Assembly (NCBI GenBank): GCA_001917815.1
Contig: MNES01000088.1
Coordinates: 1 to 40,419 of the forward strand
From: Chloroflexi bacterium 13_1_40CM_65_17
Lineage (GTDB): Bacteria; Chloroflexota; Dormibacteria; Dormibacterales; Dormibacteraceae
Direction: 5' to 3'
Length of the DNA stretch: 40,419 nucleotides
Notes under the pieces: model-generated
The model's input: only the letters and a program-made list of their open reading frames with translations
Databases searched by the model: none
Told to the model about the DNA's origin: nothing
In this document: positions 32,329 through 40,122 of the stretch, in pieces
How positions within the stretch are numbered: position 1 is the stretch's first letter
Layout of the letters: each line of letters begins with the position of its first letter
Translations under genes and position numbers: made by a program

Positions 32329-32973
32329 ATGAACGGGTTGGCCTGGGCCGCCCTTGCGCTCGCAGCGGTCGCCTCCGGCGGGGATCTGACCTCGATCCTC
32401 CGCCACGACCGGCGCCTCGAATACATGACCAAGCCCGCGGTCGTGGTGCTGCTGATCGCAGCGGCGCTCCTGCTCCACCCGGCCAGCCAGGGCGAGCGTG
32501 CCCTCTTCGTGCTCGCCCTCCTGGCGGGCCTGGCCGGGGACGTGTTCCTGATGCTGCCCGACCGGTTCCTACTGCCCGGAATCGCCGCATTTCTGGCCGG
32601 CCACCTCGCCTACGTGGCCGGCTTCCGGTTCGCCGGCTTCAGCGTCGCCGGACTAATCGTGGGCTTGATCGTCGTGGCGATCACGGCCGCGCTTTTCTTG
32701 GGCCGGGTGCTCGACGCCCTGCTGACCTCGGGCCGGGCCAACCTGAGAAACCCGGTCCTCGCCTACGCAGTCGTGATCTCGCTCATGACCGTGAGCGCCA
32801 CCTCGAGCGGCAATCTCGTCGGGGCCGCGGGTGGCCTACTCTTCTTTTTCTCGGACGTGATCTTCGCCTGGTATCGGTTCGTCAAACCGGTCGCGTCGGG
32901 ACAAGCGGTCAACATCGTCATGTACCAGGCGGGCCAGGCACTGCTCGTGCTCTCGTTGGCGCTGGGAAGCTAA
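32329..32973 (+). CDS. YhhN-family lysoplasmalogenase-like membrane protein
   Basis: The product is 214 residues with about eight hydrophobic helices. The YhhN signature is visible in LAGLAGDVFLMLPDRFLLPGIAAFLAGHLAYVAGF, with GD and GH as candidate catalytic/ligand residues. A later FFFSDVIFAWYRF repeats the pattern. YhhN/TMEM86 proteins hydrolyse lysoplasmalogens in animals; the bacterial substrate is unclear. The stop overlaps the convergent SSB stop as CTAA. Confidence 0.82.
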   Translation: MNGLAWAALALAAVASGGDLTSILRHDRRLEYMTKPAVVVLLIAAALLLHPASQGERALFVLALLAGLAGDVFLMLPDRFLLPGIAAFLAGHLAYVAGFRFAGFSVAGLIVGLIVVAITAALFLGRVLDALLTSGRANLRNPVLAYAVVISLMTVSATSSGNLVGAAGGLLFFFSDVIFAWYRFVKPVASGQAVNIVMYQAGQALLVLSLALGS

Positions 32974-33320
32974 GCGGCCACCTCCTGCGGCTTGGGCCCG
33001 AGCATTTTGAACGAGTCGACAACTACCTCGGTTCCGTACTTCTTCACGCCGGTGGTTGCGTCGTCCCACGAGCTGGTCTGCAGGCGACCTTCCACATACA
33101 GGAGGCGGCCCTTGCGCAGGTACTCCCCGGCAATCTCAGCCTGCCTGCCAAAAACCACCAGGCGGTGGTACTCCGTTTTCTCCTTGGCGTCGCCCGCCTC
33201 GTCCTTGCCCGCATAGGTGTTGGTTGCCAGCCGCAGGTTGGCCACATAGACACCCTTAGGGGTCGCACGAACCTCCGGGTCCGCTGTCAGGTTGCCGACG
33301 AGTATCACCCTGTTGATCAT
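32970..33320 (-). CDS. Single-stranded DNA-binding protein lacking an acidic tail
   Basis: The product is 116 residues, almost entirely one OB fold. It starts INRVILVGNLTADPEVRATPKG and continues with VANLRLATN, YHRLVVFGRQAEIAGEYLRKGRLLYVEGRL and WDDATTGVKKYGTEVVVDSFKMLG. It should bind single-stranded DNA as a tetramer. The C-terminus (PKPQEVAA) lacks the flexible linker and the acidic DDDIPF-type tail that housekeeping SSB uses to recruit partners. It may therefore be a specialised paralogue of the SsbB type. GGAGG lies upstream of the ATG. Confidence 0.88.
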   Translation of the reverse strand: MINRVILVGNLTADPEVRATPKGVYVANLRLATNTYAGKDEAGDAKEKTEYHRLVVFGRQAEIAGEYLRKGRLLYVEGRLQTSSWDDATTGVKKYGTEVVVDSFKMLGPKPQEVAA

Positions 33321-33389
33321 CACGAAACCTCCATCGAATTCTTCAAAACCGAGCGTAGGTCTGCATCGACCAGACGCCAACCCACCTTG

Positions 33390-33884
33390 TTAAGAAGCAA
33401 GCCAGGTGACCGGATCGACCGCATGGCCGTCGACCTGGACCTCGAAGTGCAGATGGGCGCCGGTCGCCAGGCCGGTGGCGCCGACCTCGCCGATCACCTC
33501 GCCAGGCGCCAGATGCGAGCCCGCGACCACGTGCACGCGCAAGAGATGGCAGTAGAGCAAGCGCACGTGCTGGTCCACGACCTCGACCACGTAGATGCCG
33601 GCGCCGCCTGGATCAAATGCCACGTGTGCAGTCCCCGTAGCCGCCGCGTACACAAGAGAGCCGGCCGGCGCAGCCAGGTCTACCCCGGTATGGATGTGGA
33701 GGCCCGGGCAGAACGGATCGAACGGTTCCAACGCGAACGCTGTGCAGCCGAAGGGGAGCGTCTCGATGGCACCCGGCACGATAGACGTGAGTGGGAGCCG
33801 CTGGTAGCCTGCAACACGCGACGCGGTTACCGTCCAGATGATCGCGGCCACCATCGCGATGGCGACCAATCGAATGATGCCCAT
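33390..33884 (-). CDS. M23 family peptidoglycan endopeptidase, membrane anchored
   Basis: The product is 164 residues. One N-terminal hydrophobic helix (IIRLVAIAMVAAIIWTV) acts as an anchor or signal. The M23/lysostaphin-type domain follows: the first zinc ligands are in HIHTGVDLAAPAG (HxGxD) and the second pair in GAHLHFEV (HxH). All catalytic ligands appear intact, so it should cut peptidoglycan cross-links outside the membrane. ATG 33884 lies 4 nt after the upstream gene's stop; GTG 33887 is one codon earlier. Its link to two membrane genes suggests local wall opening for an envelope structure. Confidence 0.87.
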   Translation of the reverse strand: MGIIRLVAIAMVAAIIWTVTASRVAGYQRLPLTSIVPGAIETLPFGCTAFALEPFDPFCPGLHIHTGVDLAAPAGSLVYAAATGTAHVAFDPGGAGIYVVEVVDQHVRLLYCHLLRVHVVAGSHLAPGEVIGEVGATGLATGAHLHFEVQVDGHAVDPVTWLAS

Positions 33885-33888
33885 CACG

Positions 33889-34791
33889 TCAGGCGCGGGC
33901 CACCGCGTGCTCCACCGCATGGAAGCCCTGTTTCAGTGCTGATTCCAGCTTGTGCGCCACCTTCTCAGAGCTGCCCATCGCTCCGGGCACCTTGAACACC
34001 ACCAGCAGGGCCGCCAGCGCGAAGAGGTGATGAACCGATGAATAGCCGCCGCGCTCGAGCGCGAAACCGATTGCGAGCACGAACAGCTGGATTGGCTGCA
34101 TCAGCAGGTTGGTCATGAAGAGCGAGCTCCACTGCTTGGCCAGGTGGTGAGTCTCGGGCAGTGTGAAGAGAAGGCCCGCCAGCGGCGCCGTGATGGCGAG
34201 GACGATGAGGATCGTGTAGCGGATCAAGTAGGCGACCGCGAGCACGTCGTAGCCGACAACGAGAACAGCGGTCGTGAGTATCTGAAGGACGCTTGCTGAC
34301 GGATCGAGTCCGATGTTGTGGAGCCAGTTCTCCCAGTCGGGGAGCATCCCGAAGCCCCGTACCGCATCGCACGCCGCGTTGCTCGCCTGCACCAGCGCCT
34401 GCACTAGCGGGAGGGCGAAGTTGATCAGGACGGCCGACATCATCAGCCGTGGCAGCAGGATGCGTGCCGTGAACTGGCTGCGTAGACCGTGGCCCCACAT
34501 GACCCTGTACGAGGCCCAGATCGCGACCAGCGTGAGCGCGGCGTTGGCGACCAGCTGCACCTTGGGCTCGAACACCTGGATCGTCGAGTTGGCGGTGAAT
34601 TCGCGACCAGTCTCGAAATCGGTGGTGTGGAGGATCAAGCCGAACCAGACCTTGAGCAGCAGCCCGACGCTGTCGTCGAGCAGAGCCTTGACCACGAGGT
34701 TGGGATGCGCGAACGGGAAGAGGACGTTCGCGATGGCGGTGAGCTGAACGACGAGGTTCTGCACATCGCCGAGCAGCTTCTCGATGCCCAT
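33889..34791 (-). CDS. Polytopic membrane protein, TrbL/VirB6-like topology
   Basis: The product is 300 residues with six to seven hydrophobic helices, among them LTLVAIWASYRVMW, LLPRLMMSAVLINFALPLVQAL, VAYLIRYTILIVLAITAPLAGLL and MQPIQLFVLAIGFAL. The segment RYTILIVLAITAPLAGLLFTLPET and the later MQPIQ are reminiscent of TrbL/VirB6 inner-membrane components of type IV secretion systems and related Gram-positive conjugation proteins. This is resemblance by pattern, not proven homology. ATGA joins it to the pilin-like gene upstream. The M23 gene follows within 4 nt, so the three form a tight unit. Confidence 0.62.
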   Translation of the reverse strand: MGIEKLLGDVQNLVVQLTAIANVLFPFAHPNLVVKALLDDSVGLLLKVWFGLILHTTDFETGREFTANSTIQVFEPKVQLVANAALTLVAIWASYRVMWGHGLRSQFTARILLPRLMMSAVLINFALPLVQALVQASNAACDAVRGFGMLPDWENWLHNIGLDPSASVLQILTTAVLVVGYDVLAVAYLIRYTILIVLAITAPLAGLLFTLPETHHLAKQWSSLFMTNLLMQPIQLFVLAIGFALERGGYSSVHHLFALAALLVVFKVPGAMGSSEKVAHKLESALKQGFHAVEHAVARA

Positions 34792-35057
34792 CAGTGGCCG
34801 GTGGACGGCACCGACTTCGTGAGGATGTCGACCAACGAGCCGGCGATCTCCACGCCGATGGTCCCGACGACGATGCGCTGGATCCATTGCTTGGCGGCGA
34901 GTGCAGATTTGGACTCAGCAGCAGTGATCTTCCAGAGAAACGCAAAGATGAAAGCCAGAGCTCCGATCGAACCGACCAGGGCCTGGCCGATGTGAATCCA
35001 GGTCGTGATCAATTCCGTGATCGGCGCGATGTTTGGAGCCGAGTCGAGAAAAAGCAT
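34791..35057 (-). CDS. Small two-TM protein, VirB2/TrbC pilin-like
   Basis: The product is 88 residues with hydrophobic helices at about 20-44 and 62-82 joined by a short basic/polar loop (AAESKSALAAKQWIQR). This two-helix hairpin layout matches VirB2/TrbC-type pilin or small channel subunits, though holin-like or other small membrane proteins share it. CTGGAGG is a good SD before the ATG. The gene is first in the unit with the TrbL-like and M23 genes, as expected for the pilin of a small secretion system. Confidence 0.6.
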   Translation of the reverse strand: MLFLDSAPNIAPITELITTWIHIGQALVGSIGALAFIFAFLWKITAAESKSALAAKQWIQRIVVGTIGVEIAGSLVDILTKSVPSTGH

Positions 35058-35122
35058 GAGAGCCTCCAGGCGTTTTGAGCCGGGAGGTTAGGAGCGCGGC
35101 GAGCGGAGCGGAATCCTGGCTG

Positions 35123-36277
35123 TTAAGGGCGCCGGGTCCCCACTCGGCTTTCGACGCCATCGAGCAAGATTTCGAGGGCCGAGGCCGATTTTCCAGCCGG
35201 GGCTGGTCGCAACTCGACGTGCGGTTGGGGCTGCGCGGTCGCCTTGTTGTCGAGGGTGAGCTGCACCACACCGCTGTTGATTCGCAGCTCATACCGATCA
35301 GCCGCGCGCGCAGCTCCCTCGCTTTCCCATCTCACATCGGAGACGACAGCTTTGCTCGAGTAGTCATCCAGCTTCAGGCGCACCGCACCGCTGTGGATTT
35401 CGGCGATGACAGCGACGCCCGGCGGCCGGTGCAGGGTTACGCCGACCACGCCACTCGAGATGTCGATGGGGACGACGCCGCGAGGCCGCGGCAAGTAGCA
35501 CTCGACTTTCGCGGCGCCGCTGTCAAGCTTGATATCGCGGACGTCGATGGCCCCCACGTCGAGCACCGTGTTCCAGGTGGCCCCTTGAATCTTGAAACGC
35601 CAGGGGTGGCGCGGGTTCAGCTCGATCTCCCCGAGGCCGACACCACGTAGGCGTCGCACCACGACGGTCTCACCTCGCACGATCGCCGGCGCCGCGGCAC
35701 CCCGCTCGGCCGCGACCCTGATGAGGGTCTCCATCTCGGAACCGGCACGGAGGACCACGCCCCGGGAGCCGGAGTCCACCGCGATCGACGCGGCGGCCCC
35801 AGCCTCGAGGACAGGACCCTCGGCAGGCCTGCCCGCCGTGATCACCTGAACCATCACTGTCAATGCCACCTCGCGTGCCTCGCTGTCACGCAAACCCGCT
35901 GTTTGCAGTTGCCGTTTGAGCTCCGCAAACGTATCGCTCCGTTCCAGTTCCTCCGGGACCTCGAGCAGAATGCGGCCGGCGTCCTTCTGGGCTGAGACCC
36001 GCCGGCTCAGAGCCGAGCTTGCGTCGAGCACAGCGCCGCGCCATCCGGAACGACCGGAGACGGCGGGCACGGTCTCCAGGATCGCCTCCGCCAGGAGCTC
36101 GACGAGCTCGCGGCGGTCGCGGACGTGCCAGTAGAGCGACGCGGCCTTGACCTCCAGCCTGTCCGCCAGTGCCCGCATCGACAGGCCCTCCAGGCCTTCC
36201 TCCTGGATCAGCCCCAGCGCGGCCTGGACGAGTCGATCTCGCGTCAGCCCGCCTTCTTCCTTCCGCGTGTTGGTCAA
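35123..36277 (-). CDS. TetR-family regulator fused to a beta-repeat (DUF4097-like) domain
   Basis: The product is about 384 residues. Residues 10-60 form a TetR HTH (RLVQAALGLIQEEGLEGLSM then ALADRLEVKAASLYWHVRDR), with a helical ligand domain to about 165. The last ~180 residues are unlike any TetR core. They are beta-rich, with the unit S-G-x-(V/A) repeated in LDSGAAKVE, ISSGVVGVTL, IHSGAVRLKL and INSGVVQLTL, as in toast-rack/DUF4097-type adhesin-like domains. It probably represses the divergent methyltransferase-MFS operon. TTG 36277 is chosen; GTG 36349 would run through the operator region. Confidence 0.8.
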   Translation of the reverse strand: MTNTRKEEGGLTRDRLVQAALGLIQEEGLEGLSMRALADRLEVKAASLYWHVRDRRELVELLAEAILETVPAVSGRSGWRGAVLDASSALSRRVSAQKDAGRILLEVPEELERSDTFAELKRQLQTAGLRDSEAREVALTVMVQVITAGRPAEGPVLEAGAAASIAVDSGSRGVVLRAGSEMETLIRVAAERGAAAPAIVRGETVVVRRLRGVGLGEIELNPRHPWRFKIQGATWNTVLDVGAIDVRDIKLDSGAAKVECYLPRPRGVVPIDISSGVVGVTLHRPPGVAVIAEIHSGAVRLKLDDYSSKAVVSDVRWESEGAARAADRYELRINSGVVQLTLDNKATAQPQPHVELRPAPAGKSASALEILLDGVESRVGTRRP

Positions 36278-36306
36278 AGAATTCTCACTAATGTCCGAAG
36301 TGCCTC

Positions 36307-36336
36307 TTGTAATCCTAACACTGTTAGGGATATGAT
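36307..36336 (+). promoter_or_regulatory. Promoter of the methyltransferase-MFS operon
   Basis: TTGTAA (36307-36312) and TATGAT (36331-36336) with an 18-nt spacer make a good sigma-70-type promoter. Transcription should start near 36343, about 40 nt before the ATG at 36384. The spacer contains a perfect operator-like palindrome, and a second copy lies at the expected transcription start. Confidence 0.6.
36314..36328. promoter_or_regulatory. Operator-like perfect palindrome 1
   Basis: CCTAACA-C-TGTTAGG is a perfect 7+1+7 palindrome lying in the promoter spacer. It is centred at 36321, exactly where a TetR dimer would block RNA polymerase. The TetR-fusion gene is divergent and adjacent, making it the likely binder. 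Confidence 0.65.
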
Positions 36337-36348
36337 GGCACAGATTCA

Positions 36349-36363
36349 CCTAACAGCGTTAGC
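36349..36363. promoter_or_regulatory. Operator-like palindrome 2
   Basis: CCTAACA-G-CGTTAGC matches the first palindrome with two changes in the right arm. Its centre (36356) is 35 nt from that of the first site. It overlaps the expected transcription start region, so two TetR dimers could bind cooperatively. Confidence 0.6.
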
Positions 36364-36383
36364 GTAAACCTTGGAGGAGACGT

Positions 36384-37097
36384 ATGAGCGACAGAGTGCA
36401 GACAACAGAGCGTCGGTGGCGATTCAAAGGCCCGGAGATGGAAGGAGCGGTGGCGCGGTGGTATGCAGGCATCCGCAGCTCCGGGAGCCAGATCCAGGAG
36501 TACCGGAGGCAGGCTTTGCAGCTCACCCAAGACTTGGCGGCCGGCGCGGATGTGCTCGAGGTGGCCCCAGGGCCTGGGTACCTCGCCATCGAGATCGCCC
36601 GACTCGGCCGATTTCACGTGACCGGTCTGGACATCAGCCGGTCGTTCGTCCGGATCGCAGGTGAGAACGCCCGGCAGGCGGGGGTGAGCATCGACTTCGT
36701 TCAGGGCGACGCCGCGGTCATGCCCTTCGCATCGGAGTCGTTCGACCTGGTCATCTGCCAGGCCGCGTTCAAGAACTTCGTGTATCCGGCCAGCGCCCTG
36801 GACGAGATGCACAGAGTCCTGCGGCGTGGTGGGACCGCCGTGATCCAGGACATGAGCAGGGATGCCACCCATGCCGACATCGAGCTCGAGGTGAAAAAGA
36901 TGGAGCTCGGAAGGTTGAGCGGCTTCATGACGATGGCGACGCTGGAGATGCTCAAGCGCCGCGCTTATTCAACAGCTCAGTTCGAGCGCCTCGCGGCCGA
37001 AAGCCCATTCGCGTGCAGCGAGATCTGGACGGAAGGGATTGGGCTGGAGATTCGACTGACCAAGCAAGGAGAAAAGACCGATGACCGCGCTGCGTAA
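36384..37097 (+). CDS. Class I SAM-dependent methyltransferase
   Basis: The product is 237 residues. The SAM-binding motif I is VLEVAPGPGYLAIEIARLG near residue 57, followed by VTGLDISRSFVRIA and DAAVMPFASESFDLVICQAAFKNF. It resembles UbiE/small-molecule methyltransferases. It is the first gene behind the TetR-controlled promoter and overlaps the MFS gene by 17 nt. It may modify the compound that the MFS protein exports or one that is sensed by the TetR protein. GGAGGAG lies before the ATG. Confidence 0.85.
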   Translation: MSDRVQTTERRWRFKGPEMEGAVARWYAGIRSSGSQIQEYRRQALQLTQDLAAGADVLEVAPGPGYLAIEIARLGRFHVTGLDISRSFVRIAGENARQAGVSIDFVQGDAAVMPFASESFDLVICQAAFKNFVYPASALDEMHRVLRRGGTAVIQDMSRDATHADIELEVKKMELGRLSGFMTMATLEMLKRRAYSTAQFERLAAESPFACSEIWTEGIGLEIRLTKQGEKTDDRAA

Positions 37098-38682
37098 ACA
37101 CCCGATGGCCGCGCTGGCGGTGCTGGCGCTGGGCCTCTTCATGACCCTGCTCGACCTCACCATCGTCAACGTCGCGATCCCGTCCATCCTGGAAGGTCTG
37201 CACGCGAGCCTCGACCAGGTTCTGTGGGTGCTCAACGCCTACAGCCTCTTTTACGCCGTGCTTCTCATCACGTCGGCGCGGCTGGGCGACATCTACGGCC
37301 CGCGCAACATGTTCGCCGCCGGGGTCGTGATATTCACAGTCGCGTCGGCGTTCAGCGGCCTGGCGCAGGATCCAACTCAGCTCATCGTGTTCCGCGCCGC
37401 GCAGGGTTTCGGTGCTGCGGTCCTTGCCCCCCAGGGCCTGCCGCTCATGATCTCGCTGTTCCCGCCGCAGAAGCGCGGGGGCGTGTTCGCCATCTACGGG
37501 ACGCTTGCCGGCCTCGCCGTCATCGCCGGGCCGACCGTGGGCGGCCTCCTCGTAACCCACTTCGGATGGCGCTCGATTTTCACGCTGAACATTCCGATCG
37601 GCGTCGTCACCTTCGCACTCGCCCTCCTTCTCATCCCCGACCTGCGGCCCGGCCGGCGCCACCGGTTGGACCTGGCCGGCGTGGGGCTTGCCAGCGCGGG
37701 CTTGCTCGCGGTGATCTTCGGCCTCATCGAAGGCCAGCGGTACGACTGGGGGGTAGTGGCGGGAGCGCTCACGATTCCAGAGATCATCGCCGGCGGAGTC
37801 GTGCTGCTCGCGCTCTTCCTCTACTACCAGGCGCGACGCCAGGGAGGCGAGCCGCTGCTCCCATTCGTGGTGTTCAAGGACCGCAACTTCGCGCTGATGT
37901 CGGTCGTGATGGCGGCGATGGGCTTTGCCATCCTCGGCCTCTACCTGCCGCTGACGATCTATCTACAGTCGGTGCTCGGTCTCAGCGCGATCGATGCCGG
38001 ACTCACGATCGCGATTCAGCCGCTGGCGACCATCGTCACGTCCGGAATCGCCGCCTCCCTGTCCCAGAAAGTAAACGGCAAGTACCTGCTGGTCCCGGGT
38101 CTTCTCGCGCTGGCGGTGGGATCGGCCTACATCGACTGGGCCGCGCAAGCGGATTCGAGCCGCTGGGTCTTCGCGCCCGGTCTCATCCTCAGCGGGCTCG
38201 GAATGGGTTTCATCTGGACCCCGGTGTTCAGCATCGGGACACGCGACCTGCCGGCTCACCTGGGTGGGGTGGCGTCGGGCGTCATCAACACCATCCAGGA
38301 GCTGGGGGGCGTGCTCGCAAGCGCCGTGGTGGGTGCATTCCTACAAAACCGGCTTGCTCTGGCGCTGCGCGACCAGGCGGTGGCCGCCTCCGGACAGCTT
38401 CCGGACCAGTACCGCAGCGCCTTCGTTTCAGGCTTCAGCAACGCCGCCCACACCGGTTTCGAGGTCGGCGCGGGACAGTCCGGCGCGAGCCTGCAGCTGC
38501 CCCCGCAGGTCCAGGCGATAGCGCATTACGTCTTCACTCACGGGTTCGTCGACGCGATGCACCCAACCCTGGTTCTACCCATCGCGATTCTCTTGCTGGC
38601 GGCGGTCGCCAGTCTCTTCGTCCGCGCACACGGCGTCGCCGCGACGGCGACCGTACGCGAGGAGCAGTCGGCGGTGGCCTAA
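37081..38682 (+). CDS. MFS transporter, DHA2 (EmrB/QacA) family
   Basis: The product is 533 residues with about 14 hydrophobic helices, the DHA2 topology. The motif LDLTIVNVAIPSI in helix 1 is diagnostic of the family. SARLGDIYGPRNMF corresponds to the helix 2-3 loop motif, and AGPTVGGLLVTHFGWRSIF to motif C. It should export drugs or other amphipathic compounds by proton antiport. It is downstream of, and overlaps, the methyltransferase gene, with the TetR-type repressor divergent. This is a classic inducible efflux layout. Confidence 0.92.
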   Translation: MTALRKHPMAALAVLALGLFMTLLDLTIVNVAIPSILEGLHASLDQVLWVLNAYSLFYAVLLITSARLGDIYGPRNMFAAGVVIFTVASAFSGLAQDPTQLIVFRAAQGFGAAVLAPQGLPLMISLFPPQKRGGVFAIYGTLAGLAVIAGPTVGGLLVTHFGWRSIFTLNIPIGVVTFALALLLIPDLRPGRRHRLDLAGVGLASAGLLAVIFGLIEGQRYDWGVVAGALTIPEIIAGGVVLLALFLYYQARRQGGEPLLPFVVFKDRNFALMSVVMAAMGFAILGLYLPLTIYLQSVLGLSAIDAGLTIAIQPLATIVTSGIAASLSQKVNGKYLLVPGLLALAVGSAYIDWAAQADSSRWVFAPGLILSGLGMGFIWTPVFSIGTRDLPAHLGGVASGVINTIQELGGVLASAVVGAFLQNRLALALRDQAVAASGQLPDQYRSAFVSGFSNAAHTGFEVGAGQSGASLQLPPQVQAIAHYVFTHGFVDAMHPTLVLPIAILLLAAVASLFVRAHGVAATATVREEQSAVA

Positions 38683-38691
38683 CCTTTTCCT

Positions 38692-40122
38692 GTGGCCACC
38701 AAGCTCGCCGACTACAAGGCCAAGAGAGATTTCAAGAGAACACCGGAACCCGGCGCCAAGGTGCCCCGCAAGGGCGCCAAGGCGCCGCGGTTCGTCGTGC
38801 AGGAGCACCACGCCCGCCGGCTGCATTGGGACTTCCGGCTCGAGAAGGATGGCGTGCTCGTCTCATGGGCCGTGCCGAAGGGCGTCCCCTTGGACCCCAA
38901 GACAAATCATCTGGCGGTCCACGTCGAAGACCACCCGCTGGACTACATCGACTTTCATGGCGAGATTCCAGCCGGGAACTACGGCGCAGGAAAGGTTTTG
39001 ATCTGGGATCACGGGACCTACGAGACGGAGAAGTGGTCTGACCGCGAGGTCATGGTCGTCCTCCGCGGTAAGAAGCTCAAGGGCCGCTACGTGCTGTTCA
39101 AGACCAACGGCGAGAACTGGATGATCCATCGCATGGATCCGCCGCAGGATCCCGGGCGCGAGCGGATGCCCGAGCGAATCGAACCAATGCTCGCCAAGGT
39201 TGCCCGAAAGCCGCCGATCCCCGACGATGCCTGGGGATTCGAGTTCAAGTGGGACGGCATCAGGGCCGAGGCCTATGTGGACGGCGGCATCATCCGCCTG
39301 TTGAGCCGCAGCGGCGAGAACGTCACCGCGCGCTACCCCGAAATCCATCCCATGGGCAGAGCGCTCGGATCCACGCAGGTGATACTCGACGGCGAGATCG
39401 TGGCGCTCGATGACAGGGGCCGCCCCAGCTTCGAGGAGATCCAGCAGCGAATGGGCCTCACGTCCGAATCGGAGATCCGGCGGAAGATGAAGGAGGTCCC
39501 TGTCACGTACATGCTTTTCGATGTCATGTGGCAGGACGGACATTCGCTGCTGAAAGAGCCCTACAGCGGCCGGCGCAAAAAGCTCGAGGCACTGAAGCTC
39601 AAAGGCGCTTCGTGGCAGACGCCGCCATACGAGAAGGGAGGCGGGCCGGCGATGCTGGAGGCGAGCCGCAAGGCAGGGCTCGAAGGCATCATGGCCAAGA
39701 AGCTTGACTCGCCCTACGAGCCGGGCAAGCGCAGCGGCGCCTGGATCAAGGTCAAGAACCGGATGGGCCAGGAGCTGGTGATCGGCGGCTGGCTCGAGGG
39801 CGAAGGCAAGCGCAGAGGATTGCCGGGTTCTTTGCTCGTCGGCTATTACGACGATGGCGAGTTCGTCTACGCGGGCAAGGTGGGCACAGGCTTTACCGAC
39901 TCGATGCTCGAGAAGCTCACCGCCCTGATGAAGCCACTCGAGCGCAAGACGAGCCGGTTCGATCGTGGCTCGCCGCCCAAGGGAGCGCATTTCGTCGAGC
40001 CCCAACTGGTCGGAGAGTTCGAGTTCGTGGAATGGACAAAATCAGGCCAGCTGCGTGCGCCGGCATTCAAGGGGCTGCGCACCGACAAGCCGGCGAAGGA
40101 GGTCGTGCGCGAGCTTGGCTAA
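38692..40122 (+). CDS. ligD: LigD-type protein: 3'-phosphoesterase plus ATP-dependent DNA ligase
   Basis: The product is 476 residues. Residues 30-150 are a LigD 3'-phosphoesterase domain (RFVVQEHHARRLHWDFRLE, SWAVPKG, EIPAGNYGAG). Residues 160-470 are an ATP-dependent ligase: motif I EFKWDGIR with Lys186 as the AMP-accepting residue, then DGEIVALDDRG, GLEGIMAKK, WIKVK and an OB-fold end. It repairs double-strand breaks in the Ku-dependent NHEJ pathway; ku is not in the window. The polymerase domain, fused in mycobacterial LigD, is here a separate downstream gene. The GTG start is 9 nt after the MFS stop. Confidence 0.9.
   Translation: MATKLADYKAKRDFKRTPEPGAKVPRKGAKAPRFVVQEHHARRLHWDFRLEKDGVLVSWAVPKGVPLDPKTNHLAVHVEDHPLDYIDFHGEIPAGNYGAGKVLIWDHGTYETEKWSDREVMVVLRGKKLKGRYVLFKTNGENWMIHRMDPPQDPGRERMPERIEPMLAKVARKPPIPDDAWGFEFKWDGIRAEAYVDGGIIRLLSRSGENVTARYPEIHPMGRALGSTQVILDGEIVALDDRGRPSFEEIQQRMGLTSESEIRRKMKEVPVTYMLFDVMWQDGHSLLKEPYSGRRKKLEALKLKGASWQTPPYEKGGGPAMLEASRKAGLEGIMAKKLDSPYEPGKRSGAWIKVKNRMGQELVIGGWLEGEGKRRGLPGSLLVGYYDDGEFVYAGKVGTGFTDSMLEKLTALMKPLERKTSRFDRGSPPKGAHFVEPQLVGEFEFVEWTKSGQLRAPAFKGLRTDKPAKEVVRELG

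Noticed and set aside
32211-33995. A 594-codon plus-strand frame
   Set aside because: It spans the YhhN gene in another frame and the SSB and M23 genes in antisense, all of which show intact motifs.
37224-39041. A 605-codon plus-strand frame
   Set aside because: It overlaps the MFS and ligase genes in another frame and is Arg/Pro/Gly-rich without family features.
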